64,000 nt of DNA from Pseudoflavonifractor sp. An44. GTDB taxonomy: Bacteria; Bacillota; Clostridia; Oscillospirales; Oscillospiraceae. The stretch covers positions 1 through 64,000 of the forward strand of contig NZ_NFIH01000014.1 in NCBI RefSeq assembly GCF_002161675.1. Reading direction: 5' to 3'. Of this stretch, positions 52,714-61,024 are shown in pieces (position 1 is the first letter of the stretch; each line of letters opens with the position of its first letter). A program made the translations under genes and the position numbers. The notes under the pieces are model-generated. The model did no database searches. It worked only from the letters and a program-made list of their open reading frames with translations, and was not told the origin of the DNA.

Positions 52714-53013
52714 CCAGCGGGCGCTCCCGTATTCCACATCCTTCCTGTACTTTTTGGCATTTTTCCCTTTCACATAAACCACCAGGCGAACCACTGCGGC
52801 GCCGATCAGCCCAATCAGCCAGTCAACCGCCGCGCCGGGCATAGAAGTCTGAAAGGCCAGAGTAAAACCATCCGCCAGTCCCAGCAGCTTTGTGGAAGCG
52901 TCAACACCGGGAGCCAGCCGCACCGCTTCGCCAACCTTGGCAAAGAACCAAAGGAATATAAGATAAGGAAGGTTCGGAAGCACATATTTTTTCAGAATAT
53001 CCGTCATCTTCAT
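52714..53013 (-). pseudogene. virD4: VirD4 coupling protein, 5' part (split by element B)
   Basis: Encodes residues 1-100: MKMTDILKKYVLPNLPYLIF with two membrane segments (LPYLIFLWFFAKVG, VDWLIGLIGAAVVRLVVYV) and GKNAKKYRKDVEYGSARW, the N-terminal region of TraG/VirD4 proteins. Within element B the frame ends after two more codons (stop at 52705). ATG overlaps the pcfB stop by 4 nt. As it stands it makes a truncated membrane peptide without ATPase. Confidence 0.92.
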
Positions 53014-53480
53014 CGCTCCGGCCCTCCATGCTCCTTGTTCTTTACAGGATCGCGGGCCATCTTCCTTGCCATCTCTTTGAATTTCGATAACTGGGAGAGA
53101 AGGGACGGCCTGTTTTCACGTTTTACCGTCTTTTGCGTATATTTCTTGAAGGCGGCTTCGATAGCATCGGCTTGATTGGCCTTAAAGTACACGGTCCATT
53201 TAGGAGGGGAAACACTGACATCCTTCTCCACATGGTAACGGACCTTATATTTCTTTGCATACCGCTCAAAAGAGCGAATCCGTTCCTCAACCTCGATCTT
53301 ATGGGCGTCCGGCGTCTGTGCCGTAAGGCGGCGCATACTGTTCCGGCCCACTTTTGGGGTATTGCGCTCTTTTTCAATTTTTCGCAAGGCAGCGGCAATA
53401 GCAGCCTTCATCACACGGCCCGTCAGCTTTGTGGCCTGGACAGTTACGGAAATGGATTTCCGTTCAAGTTCTTCCTGCAA
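53010..53480 (-). CDS. pcfB: PcfB-family conjugation protein
   Basis: A 156-residue protein from TTG 53480 (AAAGGAGG 6 nt before). ISVTVQATKLTGRVMKAAIA, the basic middle and WTVYFKANQADAIEAAFKKY are PcfB (DUF3801) features. In pCF10, PcfB is found with the coupling protein PcfC; here it likewise directly precedes and overlaps virD4. The C-terminus has RPSLLSQL and a Lys/Arg-rich tail ending GGPER, one of the seven shared tail motifs of this element. Confidence 0.85.
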   Translation of the reverse strand: MQEELERKSISVTVQATKLTGRVMKAAIAAALRKIEKERNTPKVGRNSMRRLTAQTPDAHKIEVEERIRSFERYAKKYKVRYHVEKDVSVSPPKWTVYFKANQADAIEAAFKKYTQKTVKRENRPSLLSQLSKFKEMARKMARDPVKNKEHGGPER

Positions 53481-53516
53481 TCACATCCTCCTTTCGCATT
53501 TATAATGGGTAGAAAA

Positions 53517-54323
53517 TCATCTGGCCTCCGTTTGGAGGGCTTGCTGCCGGGGCGCTTTTTCAAAGTCTTTGGCCGCCTGCGCTACCTGCACACGGGCATG
53601 GTCGAGAAACATTTTTAACATGGAACGGGGAGAATCCCGTTCCACCAGCTCACCGGTCATGCCGCTGCACTCGTCAGGCAGGTAATCCTCAATGCCTTTT
53701 ATGGCTTCCTCGTTACTGCCGATAAAGCCCCAGCAGCTATCCTCCAGCTCGCCGTCTTTATACAGTTCAAAACCGTAAGCCTCACCACGGAGGTAGGAAT
53801 CGTAACATTCCACTTCACCGCGCATACAATCCTCGGCTTTCTTCCGGGTAGCGGCAGTAAAGGATTTGCCCCCAAACTCCCGGAGGGCATCTTCTTTGGA
53901 GGCATAGATCCATCCGACCTGCCCGCTGTCCCAGGGGCAGGAGAAGCCCGTGGTATTCATCGTAATGCCGCTGTGGTCGTAAAGATACAGCGGCAGCATA
54001 AGATATTTCTGTGAGATCACCTTCATCAGCCGTTCATCCACCTGACGCTCATAATCAGGAGAACCAAAAGGCGCTTTGATTTTGTAATTCATCAGGTCCA
54101 GCGCCCGCTCATAGCGGTGGGCGCCCCGTTCATCATCACCCACGGTTTTCAGATACAGATCCCGGAGAAAATCATCTTTATCTATGTAATTATGATGGTC
54201 GCCCAAGCTATACTGCCGGTGAAAGCAGACCATTTTCCCAAAATTGTCATCCTCACGGGGATTGAACGGGGAATCGTCCTGCTGGACCACCAGCACATAC
54301 GAGCCGCGTGTCGCTGTCAGCAT
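53517..54323 (-). CDS. Conserved ICE protein, unknown
   Basis: A 268-residue protein; ATG 54323 follows GGAGGTCAAAG. It contains LMLPLYLYDHSGITMNTTGF, WDSGQVGWIYASKEDALREF and CYDSYLRGEAYGFELYKDGE, a pattern I associate with uncharacterised phage/ICE proteins in gut Firmicutes. No catalytic assignment can be supported. It is in the early operon between pcfB and the DUF3846 gene. Confidence 0.6.
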   Translation of the reverse strand: MLTATRGSYVLVVQQDDSPFNPREDDNFGKMVCFHRQYSLGDHHNYIDKDDFLRDLYLKTVGDDERGAHRYERALDLMNYKIKAPFGSPDYERQVDERLMKVISQKYLMLPLYLYDHSGITMNTTGFSCPWDSGQVGWIYASKEDALREFGGKSFTAATRKKAEDCMRGEVECYDSYLRGEAYGFELYKDGELEDSCWGFIGSNEEAIKGIEDYLPDECSGMTGELVERDSPRSMLKMFLDHARVQVAQAAKDFEKAPRQQALQTEAR

Positions 54324-54337
54324 CTTTGACCTCCTTC

Positions 54338-54763
54338 CTAAAGCTCCGGCCCGGATTTGTGGGGCGGCTTTTGCGTCATATCTTTATTTTCTGCCCCAGG
54401 AACCGGCTGCTTGACGGCGAGAATTTTGCCGCCGATCCGCACAAAGGACTCCGGCGCCAGAAATTGCTCCTTATATTTTTCCATCAGGTCAGGGGAAAGA
54501 TCTGAAAAACTTTCTTCACCAAGCCCGGTGATAATAAAATTACCGGCAATGATGTCGTAAATCTCGCCAGTATCATCCCGCAGCGCACGATTCAAAGGCA
54601 GCCCCATAAATTTTCCATCCTCATTACAGATCAGTGCCACAGGGTCCTCATAAGGGTACACCGCCTGGATATTGCCGCCCACCGCCGCCTGCAAAGACCT
54701 CAGCCCCGGCTCGATGTCTGCCTCATAGGGAATTTCCCCAGGTTCAACCATTAAAACCTTCAT
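54338..54763 (-). CDS. DUF3846 protein
   Basis: A 141-residue protein whose first 90 residues (MKVLMVEPGEIPYEADIEPG, LQAAVGGNIQAVYPYEDPVA, NRALRDDTGEIYDIIAGNFI) match DUF3846, common in ICEs and phages of Firmicutes. The rest is a Pro/Lys-rich tail ending HKSGPEL. Function unknown. Start overlaps the upstream stop by 4 nt. Confidence 0.8.
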   Translation of the reverse strand: MKVLMVEPGEIPYEADIEPGLRSLQAAVGGNIQAVYPYEDPVALICNEDGKFMGLPLNRALRDDTGEIYDIIAGNFIITGLGEESFSDLSPDLMEKYKEQFLAPESFVRIGGKILAVKQPVPGAENKDMTQKPPHKSGPEL

Positions 54764-55566
54764 CTATGAATATCCTCCTTTTTCTTATCAGGCGCCTTTG
54801 GCGGCGCTGCTTTTTCCTGCTTCTTTGCATCCGAGAGCTTTTCCAAAACCGAAGCCCGTTCTGGCTTACCTGAATCACGCCCAGGCGCAGTTACAGATTT
54901 TTCCGGCATCTGTCCTTCCACGGTATATCCTGGCAAAAGTGAGCCATGTACAGTAAAATGCTGCTTGTATTGATCTGGAACCGGAGGGGAAATCTCTGTG
55001 AACAAATGGGAATAGGCTTTCTTCCGGCCCTCCAAATACTTCATGGCAGCATTTTTGTCTGTATAGCGTTTCTGACTCTGCCCGGCAATTCTTTCTCCAT
55101 ACCCCTTCTTAGGGGAATTTACATAAACATCCCAGGTGACATACCAGGCAACCGGCACACTCTGTTTCGTTTCCCGATCATATTTCGTATCTTCCCAAAC
55201 GCTGCAAGTCATCCTATAAACACGGTTGCTGATTTCTTCTTTATCCCGCCAGTTATCCTTTGATTGCCACTGATTAGATGTATGAGCAACCTCCGGGGTC
55301 CGCAGATATTCCAGCGCCCGGTTGATGGTCTGTGTCGCCACCGCCTGCTGTTCCCATTGCTTTGCCGCGGCCAAAACGATCTCATAGGCTTTTTGCTCAC
55401 CATCAATGCTTCCCTGGCGCATGGCTTCCAAACTTTCCGTGCCCATGGCGATCAAAGCAGAAATATCTACATTTTCGCAGGAAACACTATGTTCCACTTT
55501 TAATTCATATCCGGGTTTTAAGTCATCACCATAACGATAAACACGGTAATCCTTATTTTCTTCCAA
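54760..55566 (-). CDS. ICE protein with shared tail motif, unknown
   Basis: About 268 residues from TTG 55566 (GGAGGTGAAAGA before it). The N-terminus reads EENKDYRVYRYGDDLKPGYE; the middle has TSNQWQSKDNWRDKEEISNR and YVTWDVYVNSPKKGYGER. The C-terminus carries RASVLEKL followed by a Lys/Pro/Ala tail, the common tail motif of this ICE. No enzymatic signature. The longer frame to 55653 overlaps the upstream gene and lacks a ribosome site. Confidence 0.6.
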   Translation of the reverse strand: MEENKDYRVYRYGDDLKPGYELKVEHSVSCENVDISALIAMGTESLEAMRQGSIDGEQKAYEIVLAAAKQWEQQAVATQTINRALEYLRTPEVAHTSNQWQSKDNWRDKEEISNRVYRMTCSVWEDTKYDRETKQSVPVAWYVTWDVYVNSPKKGYGERIAGQSQKRYTDKNAAMKYLEGRKKAYSHLFTEISPPVPDQYKQHFTVHGSLLPGYTVEGQMPEKSVTAPGRDSGKPERASVLEKLSDAKKQEKAAPPKAPDKKKEDIHR

Positions 55567-55579
55567 TCTTTCACCTCCA

Positions 55580-57652
55580 TCAAAGTTCCGGCTCATGGGT
55601 CTTATTTTGTTTTGGTGCTGCTGGCGTTTTGCTCTGCTCTTTAGTAGCGGCAAGCTGTCCTAAAATAGAAGGCTTCTCCCCGCCAAAGAGGGAAAGCTGT
55701 TCTACATCCGTGATAACCGGCATGGAATCCATACGAGAAGGCGTAGGTTCGGCCACTGGCCGAGTTTCCTCCAATGTCTGCGGGTGATCGGAATGGGTGA
55801 GAAAATGCTCCCGCTTTAGGTCCGCAAAAACTTCATCAAAAACAGCATTGATGGCCTTGCGTTCCTCGCCCTCCGGGAAGGCTTTCAGAATTTCTATTTC
55901 TCCATCCTTGCCGGTGGCAAAAGTAGCGGCGCTGTCTGCGTGGCCCGCCAGGTAATCCGAAATTTCAGGCGCCAGCTTGTCTTTGATATAGCAGGCGAAA
56001 GCTCTGGCGGTCATCTCCGTATTGCTTTCCCAATAGCCGCCGTCCTTTTCGCACTCTTTGCCCATACGGATAGAGTTTTTATAGAAATCCGTTTCTACAC
56101 GACCAATCTGCGGAGGTTCCTGTGTCTGCATCCCGGACAGCATACGCTCGAAAATCTCCAGCCGGTCACGCTCACTCTTAGGAATCACCCGCCCGGTAAC
56201 AGATTTCTTGAAATCATTTAACTGTTCCACAGAGCCGGGGACACCCAAAAGAAATTCTTCCCGAAGAACCGCATAAGCCTCCATGTGCATCTCGTCATTT
56301 GCCACCCGTTTAAGCGGGGTGAGTACCGCCGAATCCAGCCAGCTTGCCGCGTTTTTCCGGGTACGCTCCACCTGCGCCTCTGTCCGGGCCGCGGCCTGCT
56401 CCGGTGTTTCCGGCTTATATTTCATGGTTTCAATCAGCTTTTTGAATGGCTCATACAGGTGAGAATGTTCAGAAAGAAATCCCTTTGCTCCCATTTTCAC
56501 GCCCAGGTAATCATCAAGACCATGCCACCACTCATGGGCCAGTGAACCGGCTCCGTGCATTTTGGTAAGATTGATGACCTTCCGCAGCGGTTCATAGTGG
56601 GCGGCGGCATTTCCGCTGCCGCGGGCGCCAAAGGCAATCGAGAGCGTTCCCTGGTAGGAAATATCCTTTTCACTGATCTGCAAGACAGCCGCCAGGTCTT
56701 TAAGAGCGTCAAACCCCATATTCAGGGAAGCGCGCCGGTCATTCTGCGTCATCCAGTTTCCAAACTCGCCGCCCCGGAAAGCAAAGGCGTCAAGATAATC
56801 CTGCCCGATCACATCACGGTTCCCACGGTAATCCGGGCCAGTGCGCCGGACGCGGGAAAGCTGCTGCGGTACAAATCGCTGTTTTCCGCTGCCTCCGCGC
56901 TGCCGGGCAAGATCCTGAACCCATTTCAAGGCTTCCTCACGGGTGGCAAAATTCGTTTTCAGGATCGTATAGCCCTTCGTGACATAGTAGGTATCGGGAA
57001 GCCAGTCATTATTTTTCGAGTAGGTTCTTTTGCCATCATTGAACCGAATATCGTACCCGCGGGGGATCTTTTGCTCGGCAGGAACGCCAAACTGCTTTTT
57101 TACAGCCTCCCGAACGATTTTCCTGTCAAAGTCCTGCGTCCCACGGAAATAGAGGGCATTTACCAGCTTATCGGTGATTACCAGGTTATCCCGCCCCTTT
57201 TGGGTGGCCCGGATATACCCGCCGCCGATCCCGTGAGAAATACGCTCACAATAACCGCCGCCGATGATAAGAGCTTCAAACACGCCCATAGCCTCCTGGA
57301 CTGTCTGAACCTTTTCAACGGCTTCCTGCACTTGACGGACGGTTGCAATGTACTCTTTCTGCCGCGCCAGGCGCTTCTCCGGCGTATCATCAGAACGCAG
57401 ATAACGTGGGGAGGCGTTCAGGCTGTCACGCACAACTTTCCGAAAGTACAGAATATCCACCGGGACGCCGGATTGGATCAAGGCGTTATAATCCGGCTTT
57501 TTCCAAACATTATCTTTTTTTACATACTTATCGGCCTCGCGCTCGTTCATCCCCAACAGGTCATCCACATACAGGCCGCGGGCTGCCCAAAGGTCCTTTT
57601 TGGCGCCGCCGATCTTTTCACCGAAATCTTCATGTACGGTTTCTTTCGCCAT
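55580..57652 (-). CDS. Polyvalent protein with LPD1-like and metallopeptidase-like domains
   Basis: A 690-residue protein from ATG 57652 (GGAGGTGGAGTTAG before). The middle has YLDAFAFRGGEFGNWMTQND, matching the LPD1 'FRG..FGNW' signature of large polyvalent proteins, and LAHEWWHGLDDYLG, an HExxH zinc-peptidase motif. The C-terminus ends with KPSILGQL and a Lys/Pro tail (shared motif). Polyvalent proteins of phages and conjugative elements are known or predicted to be delivered with the DNA and to act on recipient defences. The protein target is unknown. Confidence 0.75.
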   Translation of the reverse strand: MAKETVHEDFGEKIGGAKKDLWAARGLYVDDLLGMNEREADKYVKKDNVWKKPDYNALIQSGVPVDILYFRKVVRDSLNASPRYLRSDDTPEKRLARQKEYIATVRQVQEAVEKVQTVQEAMGVFEALIIGGGYCERISHGIGGGYIRATQKGRDNLVITDKLVNALYFRGTQDFDRKIVREAVKKQFGVPAEQKIPRGYDIRFNDGKRTYSKNNDWLPDTYYVTKGYTILKTNFATREEALKWVQDLARQRGGSGKQRFVPQQLSRVRRTGPDYRGNRDVIGQDYLDAFAFRGGEFGNWMTQNDRRASLNMGFDALKDLAAVLQISEKDISYQGTLSIAFGARGSGNAAAHYEPLRKVINLTKMHGAGSLAHEWWHGLDDYLGVKMGAKGFLSEHSHLYEPFKKLIETMKYKPETPEQAAARTEAQVERTRKNAASWLDSAVLTPLKRVANDEMHMEAYAVLREEFLLGVPGSVEQLNDFKKSVTGRVIPKSERDRLEIFERMLSGMQTQEPPQIGRVETDFYKNSIRMGKECEKDGGYWESNTEMTARAFACYIKDKLAPEISDYLAGHADSAATFATGKDGEIEILKAFPEGEERKAINAVFDEVFADLKREHFLTHSDHPQTLEETRPVAEPTPSRMDSMPVITDVEQLSLFGGEKPSILGQLAATKEQSKTPAAPKQNKTHEPEL

Positions 57653-57887
57653 CTAACTCCACCTCCTTTATCAGCGAGAGTATATATTTTTTTGCCGCCG
57701 GCACATTTGAAAAAGCGCATGGCCTTCCAGACAGATAGGCCAGCGCCCTGTTCCATTCAGATATGGGATATAAATGGTTATCCATTTCAAGCATGATCCC
57801 GAAAGCGGGGAGCGTACACCAAAGCCGCAGATCCGAAATGAATACATCCAGCCGGTCAGCAAGGGTGTCAAGCAATCCCATTGCCAT
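57630..57887 (-). CDS. Small ICE protein, unknown
   Basis: An 85-residue protein (MAMGLLDTLADRLDVFISDL, ISEWNRALAYLSGRPCAFSN, AAKKYILSLIKEVELDGE) between two operon genes, overlapping the polyvalent gene start by 23 nt and lying 5 nt after the gene upstream. Codon use and packing support it being real. It resembles small DUF3848/antirestriction-associated ICE proteins only loosely; function unknown. Confidence 0.55.
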   Translation of the reverse strand: MAMGLLDTLADRLDVFISDLRLWCTLPAFGIMLEMDNHLYPISEWNRALAYLSGRPCAFSNVPAAKKYILSLIKEVELDGERNRT

Positions 57888-57892
57888 GACAC

Positions 57893-58171
57893 CTACCGTT
57901 CCGCTTTGCTTACAGCAGGCACAGCTTTTTTCGCTGGCGGCTGCACCTTCTCGCCATTTTCCTGCATAGCCCTTAAAACGGAGGGCCTGCGTTCAGCGGA
58001 TTCCTGCAAGCGGGTTACACAGTCAATGGCTTTTTCGATGCTCTTTTGGGCGGCGGTCATGCAGGCACGATCCGCCTTATAGGGAGCCGCAATCACCTTA
58101 GAAAGCCTGCCGGGGCTTTTGACCTCGGCCACCGGTTCTTTGCCCACCAGGGCGCGGCCCATGTTTTTCAA
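57893..58171 (-). CDS. Small ICE protein with shared tail motif
   Basis: A 92-residue basic protein: an N-terminal half with MGRALVGKEPVAEVKSPGRL, a helix (MTAAQKSIEKAIDCVTRLQE) and a C-terminal tail RPSVLRAM followed by Lys/Pro/Ala residues ending KAER. About a third of it is the shared tail. Start overlaps the upstream stop by 4 nt. Function unknown. Confidence 0.6.
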   Translation of the reverse strand: MKNMGRALVGKEPVAEVKSPGRLSKVIAAPYKADRACMTAAQKSIEKAIDCVTRLQESAERRPSVLRAMQENGEKVQPPAKKAVPAVSKAER

Positions 58172-58587
58172 ATGCCTGCCCGCCTGATGGTATTCACCAG
58201 CATGGGTTTGACATGGAAAAAGCGGGAAAGGCCATCCAGGGCAGAAGTGCCGCGCTCTTTGAAAGCCGAAAGAGCTTTCTGGCAGCCTTCGATAATGTGA
58301 TCTTTCAGCTCCGCCAGCTTTTGGCGCATATTGGAGATATTATTCTCCAGCGATTTACAGCTCTTTTGAAGCACAGCTTTCAGAGAGCGGTTCTGCACCT
58401 GTTGAAGCTCCTGGCGCATAGTTTTCAATTCCTCTACGGCCTCGGCCAACCGGCTTTCCAGTTCGCCAACATGGGCAACCATTTCAGCAAAATCCTTGCC
58501 GCTGGGGGAAGGGTTCTCTTTCAGGACGGCCAGCAATTCCTTCACATACTCATTTTCCACAAGAAGCTGTTTGTTCCTTCGCTTCAC
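58168..58587 (-). CDS. DUF6674-like coiled-coil protein
   Basis: About 139 residues from GTG 58587 (AAAGGAGG 11 nt before). Mostly coiled coil: ENEYVKELLAVLKENPSPSG then VGELESRLAEAVEELKTMRQ. The C-terminal part (GTSALDGLSRFFHVKPMLVN) may bind a partner. This fits DUF6674-type proteins in Firmicutes ICEs as I recall; role unknown. Confidence 0.6.
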   Translation of the reverse strand: MKRRNKQLLVENEYVKELLAVLKENPSPSGKDFAEMVAHVGELESRLAEAVEELKTMRQELQQVQNRSLKAVLQKSCKSLENNISNMRQKLAELKDHIIEGCQKALSAFKERGTSALDGLSRFFHVKPMLVNTIRRAGI

Positions 58588-58870
58588 TCGTTTGGCGTCC
58601 TCCTTTCTCCGGGCAGCTTTCCCCGGCAATCTTACTTACGATTTCCGGCCCGGATTCATAAATCTGCATCAGCCTCCGGGCCATGCTGCAGGGACGGGCC
58701 GCACCCGTTGTCCAGAGGCGCACCGTGGAAGGGGTGACATTCATCAGCAGAGCAAAGGCTTTTTCATTGGTTTCCAGCTTTTTCATCAAAGCCTTAACCA
58801 TGGACGGGCTGTACTCCGGGCAGCGGGCAGCCCCGGCGATTACCTGAATCGCGGATTTGTCGTTATTCAT
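58550..58870 (-). CDS. Helix-turn-helix DNA-binding protein
   Basis: A 106-residue protein with a HigA/MqsA-like HTH (YSPSMVKALMKKLETNEKAF, LMNVTPSTVRLWTTGAARPC). Such small regulators recognise DNA through the second helix (TPSTVRLW). It lies early in the conjugation operon and may repress it. AGGAGG lies 8 nt before ATG 58870. Confidence 0.75.
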   Translation of the reverse strand: MNNDKSAIQVIAGAARCPEYSPSMVKALMKKLETNEKAFALLMNVTPSTVRLWTTGAARPCSMARRLMQIYESGPEIVSKIAGESCPEKGGRQTSEAKEQTASCGK

Positions 58871-58882
58871 TGGGTTTTCCTC

Positions 58883-59863
58883 CTAAATTGAAACAGCCGC
58901 CTGTTTCTGGCGGCTGGCGTGTTTTTCTTCGCGGATCGCTTGAAGTGTGCGCTGTAATTTCTCGTTGTAGTCTTTCCCGCTGCGGGGAGGATTGACAGAC
59001 ACCCGGATTTTGGAAAATCTCTGGTCTGATTTCAGCAGTGCCTTGATTTTCCGGGCGTTGACCCGGCCCGCAAGGTCATTGTCCAAATAGAGGGCAACGC
59101 GGGTGATCTCCGGGTGGCGCTCCAGGAAAGCGACCAGTGCCACAGGAGAGGTCCCACCCAGGGAAAGCCGGTAGCCATTCCATTGCCAGCCCTCCAGCTT
59201 TTGGAGCGTAGCATGGGAGAGGGCGTCAATCGGAGCCTCAAAAACCGCCAGGTGGCGGCTGCCTGGCTGATCCGGCGGATAGCAGAAGCTAAACCGCTTA
59301 TCACTGCCGCTGATGTCCTTTTTCAAGTCACCTGCAATTCCGCGGACGCAGGCAAATCGGCCCGTACCGGTATCATCCCGACCAACAAAAACGCAAACCG
59401 CCTCGTTGTTATAGCGGGACTCATAGAATAGGCCCAACTGCATACACCGTCTGATGATGTCCGAATGGACTCCCCGGCGTTGGAGATAAGAAACAGCAAA
59501 GGTGGCACACCGCTTTACCCAGGGGAGGCGGAAAGGCTTTTTCTCCACCGGTTTCCGCTGTTCCCGGCTGCCGGAAGCTGTATAATGAGAAACAGTAGGG
59601 GTGCCGCAGCCTGCCAGCCGCTCCACAGCATCCACAAAGCTGTACCCCCGGATTTCCATGAGGTAATCCACGGCATTGATCTTTCGGCCACGGCTGTTCC
59701 AGTACCAGTAATTCTTGCTCGCCACATAAACCAGGCTGTCATGCTCCCTATGGCGGTAATTGGCGCCTTCCCGTTTCAGCACACCGCTTTCGTGGGAAAG
59801 CAGATAATCTAACAGATCTGTCTCCCTTGCCTGGATGATCTGTTCCTGAGTCAAGCTCGGCAT
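58883..59863 (-). CDS. DUF3991/TOPRIM primase-like protein
   Basis: A 326-residue protein with the DUF3991 N-terminus (QIIQARETDLLDYLLSHESG, NAVDYLMEIRGYSFVDAVER) and a TOPRIM domain (LAVFEAPIDALSHATL; VALYLDNDLAGRVNA). These ICE proteins act in DNA replication or priming of the transferred strand. The ATG overlaps the end of a 12-codon frame (59851-59889, MKIHETPKQCRA) that has the better ribosome site (AAAGGAGG), so it may be expressed by re-initiation. Homologous to the first half of the element B primase-helicase. Confidence 0.83.
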   Translation of the reverse strand: MPSLTQEQIIQARETDLLDYLLSHESGVLKREGANYRHREHDSLVYVASKNYWYWNSRGRKINAVDYLMEIRGYSFVDAVERLAGCGTPTVSHYTASGSREQRKPVEKKPFRLPWVKRCATFAVSYLQRRGVHSDIIRRCMQLGLFYESRYNNEAVCVFVGRDDTGTGRFACVRGIAGDLKKDISGSDKRFSFCYPPDQPGSRHLAVFEAPIDALSHATLQKLEGWQWNGYRLSLGGTSPVALVAFLERHPEITRVALYLDNDLAGRVNARKIKALLKSDQRFSKIRVSVNPPRSGKDYNEKLQRTLQAIREEKHASRQKQAAVSI

Positions 59864-59885
59864 TGTTTCGGCGTTTCATGGATTT

Positions 59886-60086
59886 TCATGGCGCTCGGCC
59901 TCCTTTCTGTAATTTTTTCATGTGAGTACGCAGGCAGCTCCCGTCCGTACTCCAGCACACAAAACCATGTGAAGGAAAAGGGCAGCCTGCACAATCCGGT
60001 TTCATCGTGCAATACATTTTTTCGGTTTGAGGACGCTTTTCCTCCCGTCTGGAAGCATATACCGGGCGTCCGTTTCTTTTGCCCAT
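59886..60086 (-). CDS. Small Cys-rich protein, unknown
   Basis: A 66-residue basic protein (MGKRNGRPVYASRREEKRPQ) with a Cys cluster CTMKPDCAGCPFPSHGFVCW that could bind zinc. GGGGGA lies 7 nt before ATG 60086. It sits between the initiator-like gene and the TOPRIM gene, in line with the operon. Likely real but unrecognised. Confidence 0.55.
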   Translation of the reverse strand: MGKRNGRPVYASRREEKRPQTEKMYCTMKPDCAGCPFPSHGFVCWSTDGSCLRTHMKKLQKGGRAP

Positions 60087-60100
60087 AGAAGCATCCCCCT

Positions 60101-60982
60101 TTAGCCGTAAAGATCGTGATTGACTTCGGCCCGGTAATAGCTGTCCATGGTAGCCGGGGCGTTATAGAGAGCCGCCAGCAGATAGGACTTGATATTCCGA
60201 ACCTTGGTCGTGTTATTATCCAGGCAGTCGAACACATACTCCACATGAGAGAAGTTCACTTTCAGGAAGCGGCTTTTTACCACCTCACGGGGGTAGTCAT
60301 CACCGGCAATGCGGATATATGGCCGCTGGGAGAGGACCGTCTGCAGCATCAGCTCAACCAGTTCGTCCACACGCTCATACCCATACCGGTGGACAAGAGC
60401 CTCAAATTCAATATTTTCTTTGATAATCTCCCGGTAGGTATCTATCCTATCAATCCTATCCCTATCCATCTCCGTGTTACCATCAGGCGTTCCTCCAGAG
60501 GCCGGATAGATTGATTGATGGATATTTGATATATCCGTAATTGATTTTTCAGTAATTGATTCTTGTATATTTAATTGGGCGGGTTTTTCCTGTTCAGGTT
60601 TTCCCAAAACAGGTTTTACCTGTCTTGGATTTACCTGTCTTGGATTTTCCCGTTTAGGTGGCAGAATAGCGTCCTGCTCATCAGGAGGCACAGGTTTCTC
60701 ATGGATGACATACTCAATATCGCCCAGCCTGCCATGCGCGTCACGGAGCCGCTGCCGGGTAAGATACCCTTGCTTTTCCAGCTCCTTGATCGCACTGCTG
60801 ATAGAATCCACCCCATCTTTACAGATATGGGCCAGCCCCTTAGTCGTATAGTCCCAATTATCAGGCAAGGACAACATCAACGACAGCAGCCCCTTTGCCT
60901 TCAAAGACAGCGACACATTCCGAAGATGGTGATTGGACATGACCGTAAAATCTTTTGTCTTTTCAACTCTGAACACTGCCAT
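60101..60982 (-). CDS. Replication-initiator-like protein (DUF6017)
   Basis: A 293-residue protein. An N-terminal winged helix (VMSNHHLRNVSLSLKAKGLL, NWDYTTKGLAHICKDGVDSI, LEKQGYLTRQRLRDAHGRLG) is followed by a low-complexity region with three PRQV/KP repeats and a C-terminal DUF6017 domain (REIIKENIEFEALVHRYGYE, YVFDCLDNNTTKVRNIKSYL). This is the standard initiator-like first gene of Tn1549-type elements, probably helping rolling-circle or theta replication of the excised ICE. ATG 60982 follows AGGAGGATGTCAA. Confidence 0.83.
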   Translation of the reverse strand: MAVFRVEKTKDFTVMSNHHLRNVSLSLKAKGLLSLMLSLPDNWDYTTKGLAHICKDGVDSISSAIKELEKQGYLTRQRLRDAHGRLGDIEYVIHEKPVPPDEQDAILPPKRENPRQVNPRQVKPVLGKPEQEKPAQLNIQESITEKSITDISNIHQSIYPASGGTPDGNTEMDRDRIDRIDTYREIIKENIEFEALVHRYGYERVDELVELMLQTVLSQRPYIRIAGDDYPREVVKSRFLKVNFSHVEYVFDCLDNNTTKVRNIKSYLLAALYNAPATMDSYYRAEVNHDLYG

Positions 60983-61024
60983 TTGACATCCTCCTTCCTG
61001 GCAAGTCTTTATACTGAGCAGCAG

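Larger units (their letters stand above)
44909..52716. mobile_element. Nested element B: serine-recombinase mobilisable element with rRNA methylase
   Basis: A 7,808-bp insertion inside virD4. TGG is shared by both junctions (44906-44908 and 52714-52716); removal joins EYGSARW to WGTKAD once and, with the intron-like insert also removed, gives a 618-codon virD4 frame. Contents: primase-helicase, MobQ-type relaxase and oriT, DUF3847, RlmA/TlrB-like methyltransferase with leader peptide, small unknown, TnpW-like gene and a large serine recombinase at the right end. It appears complete. Confidence 0.92.
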
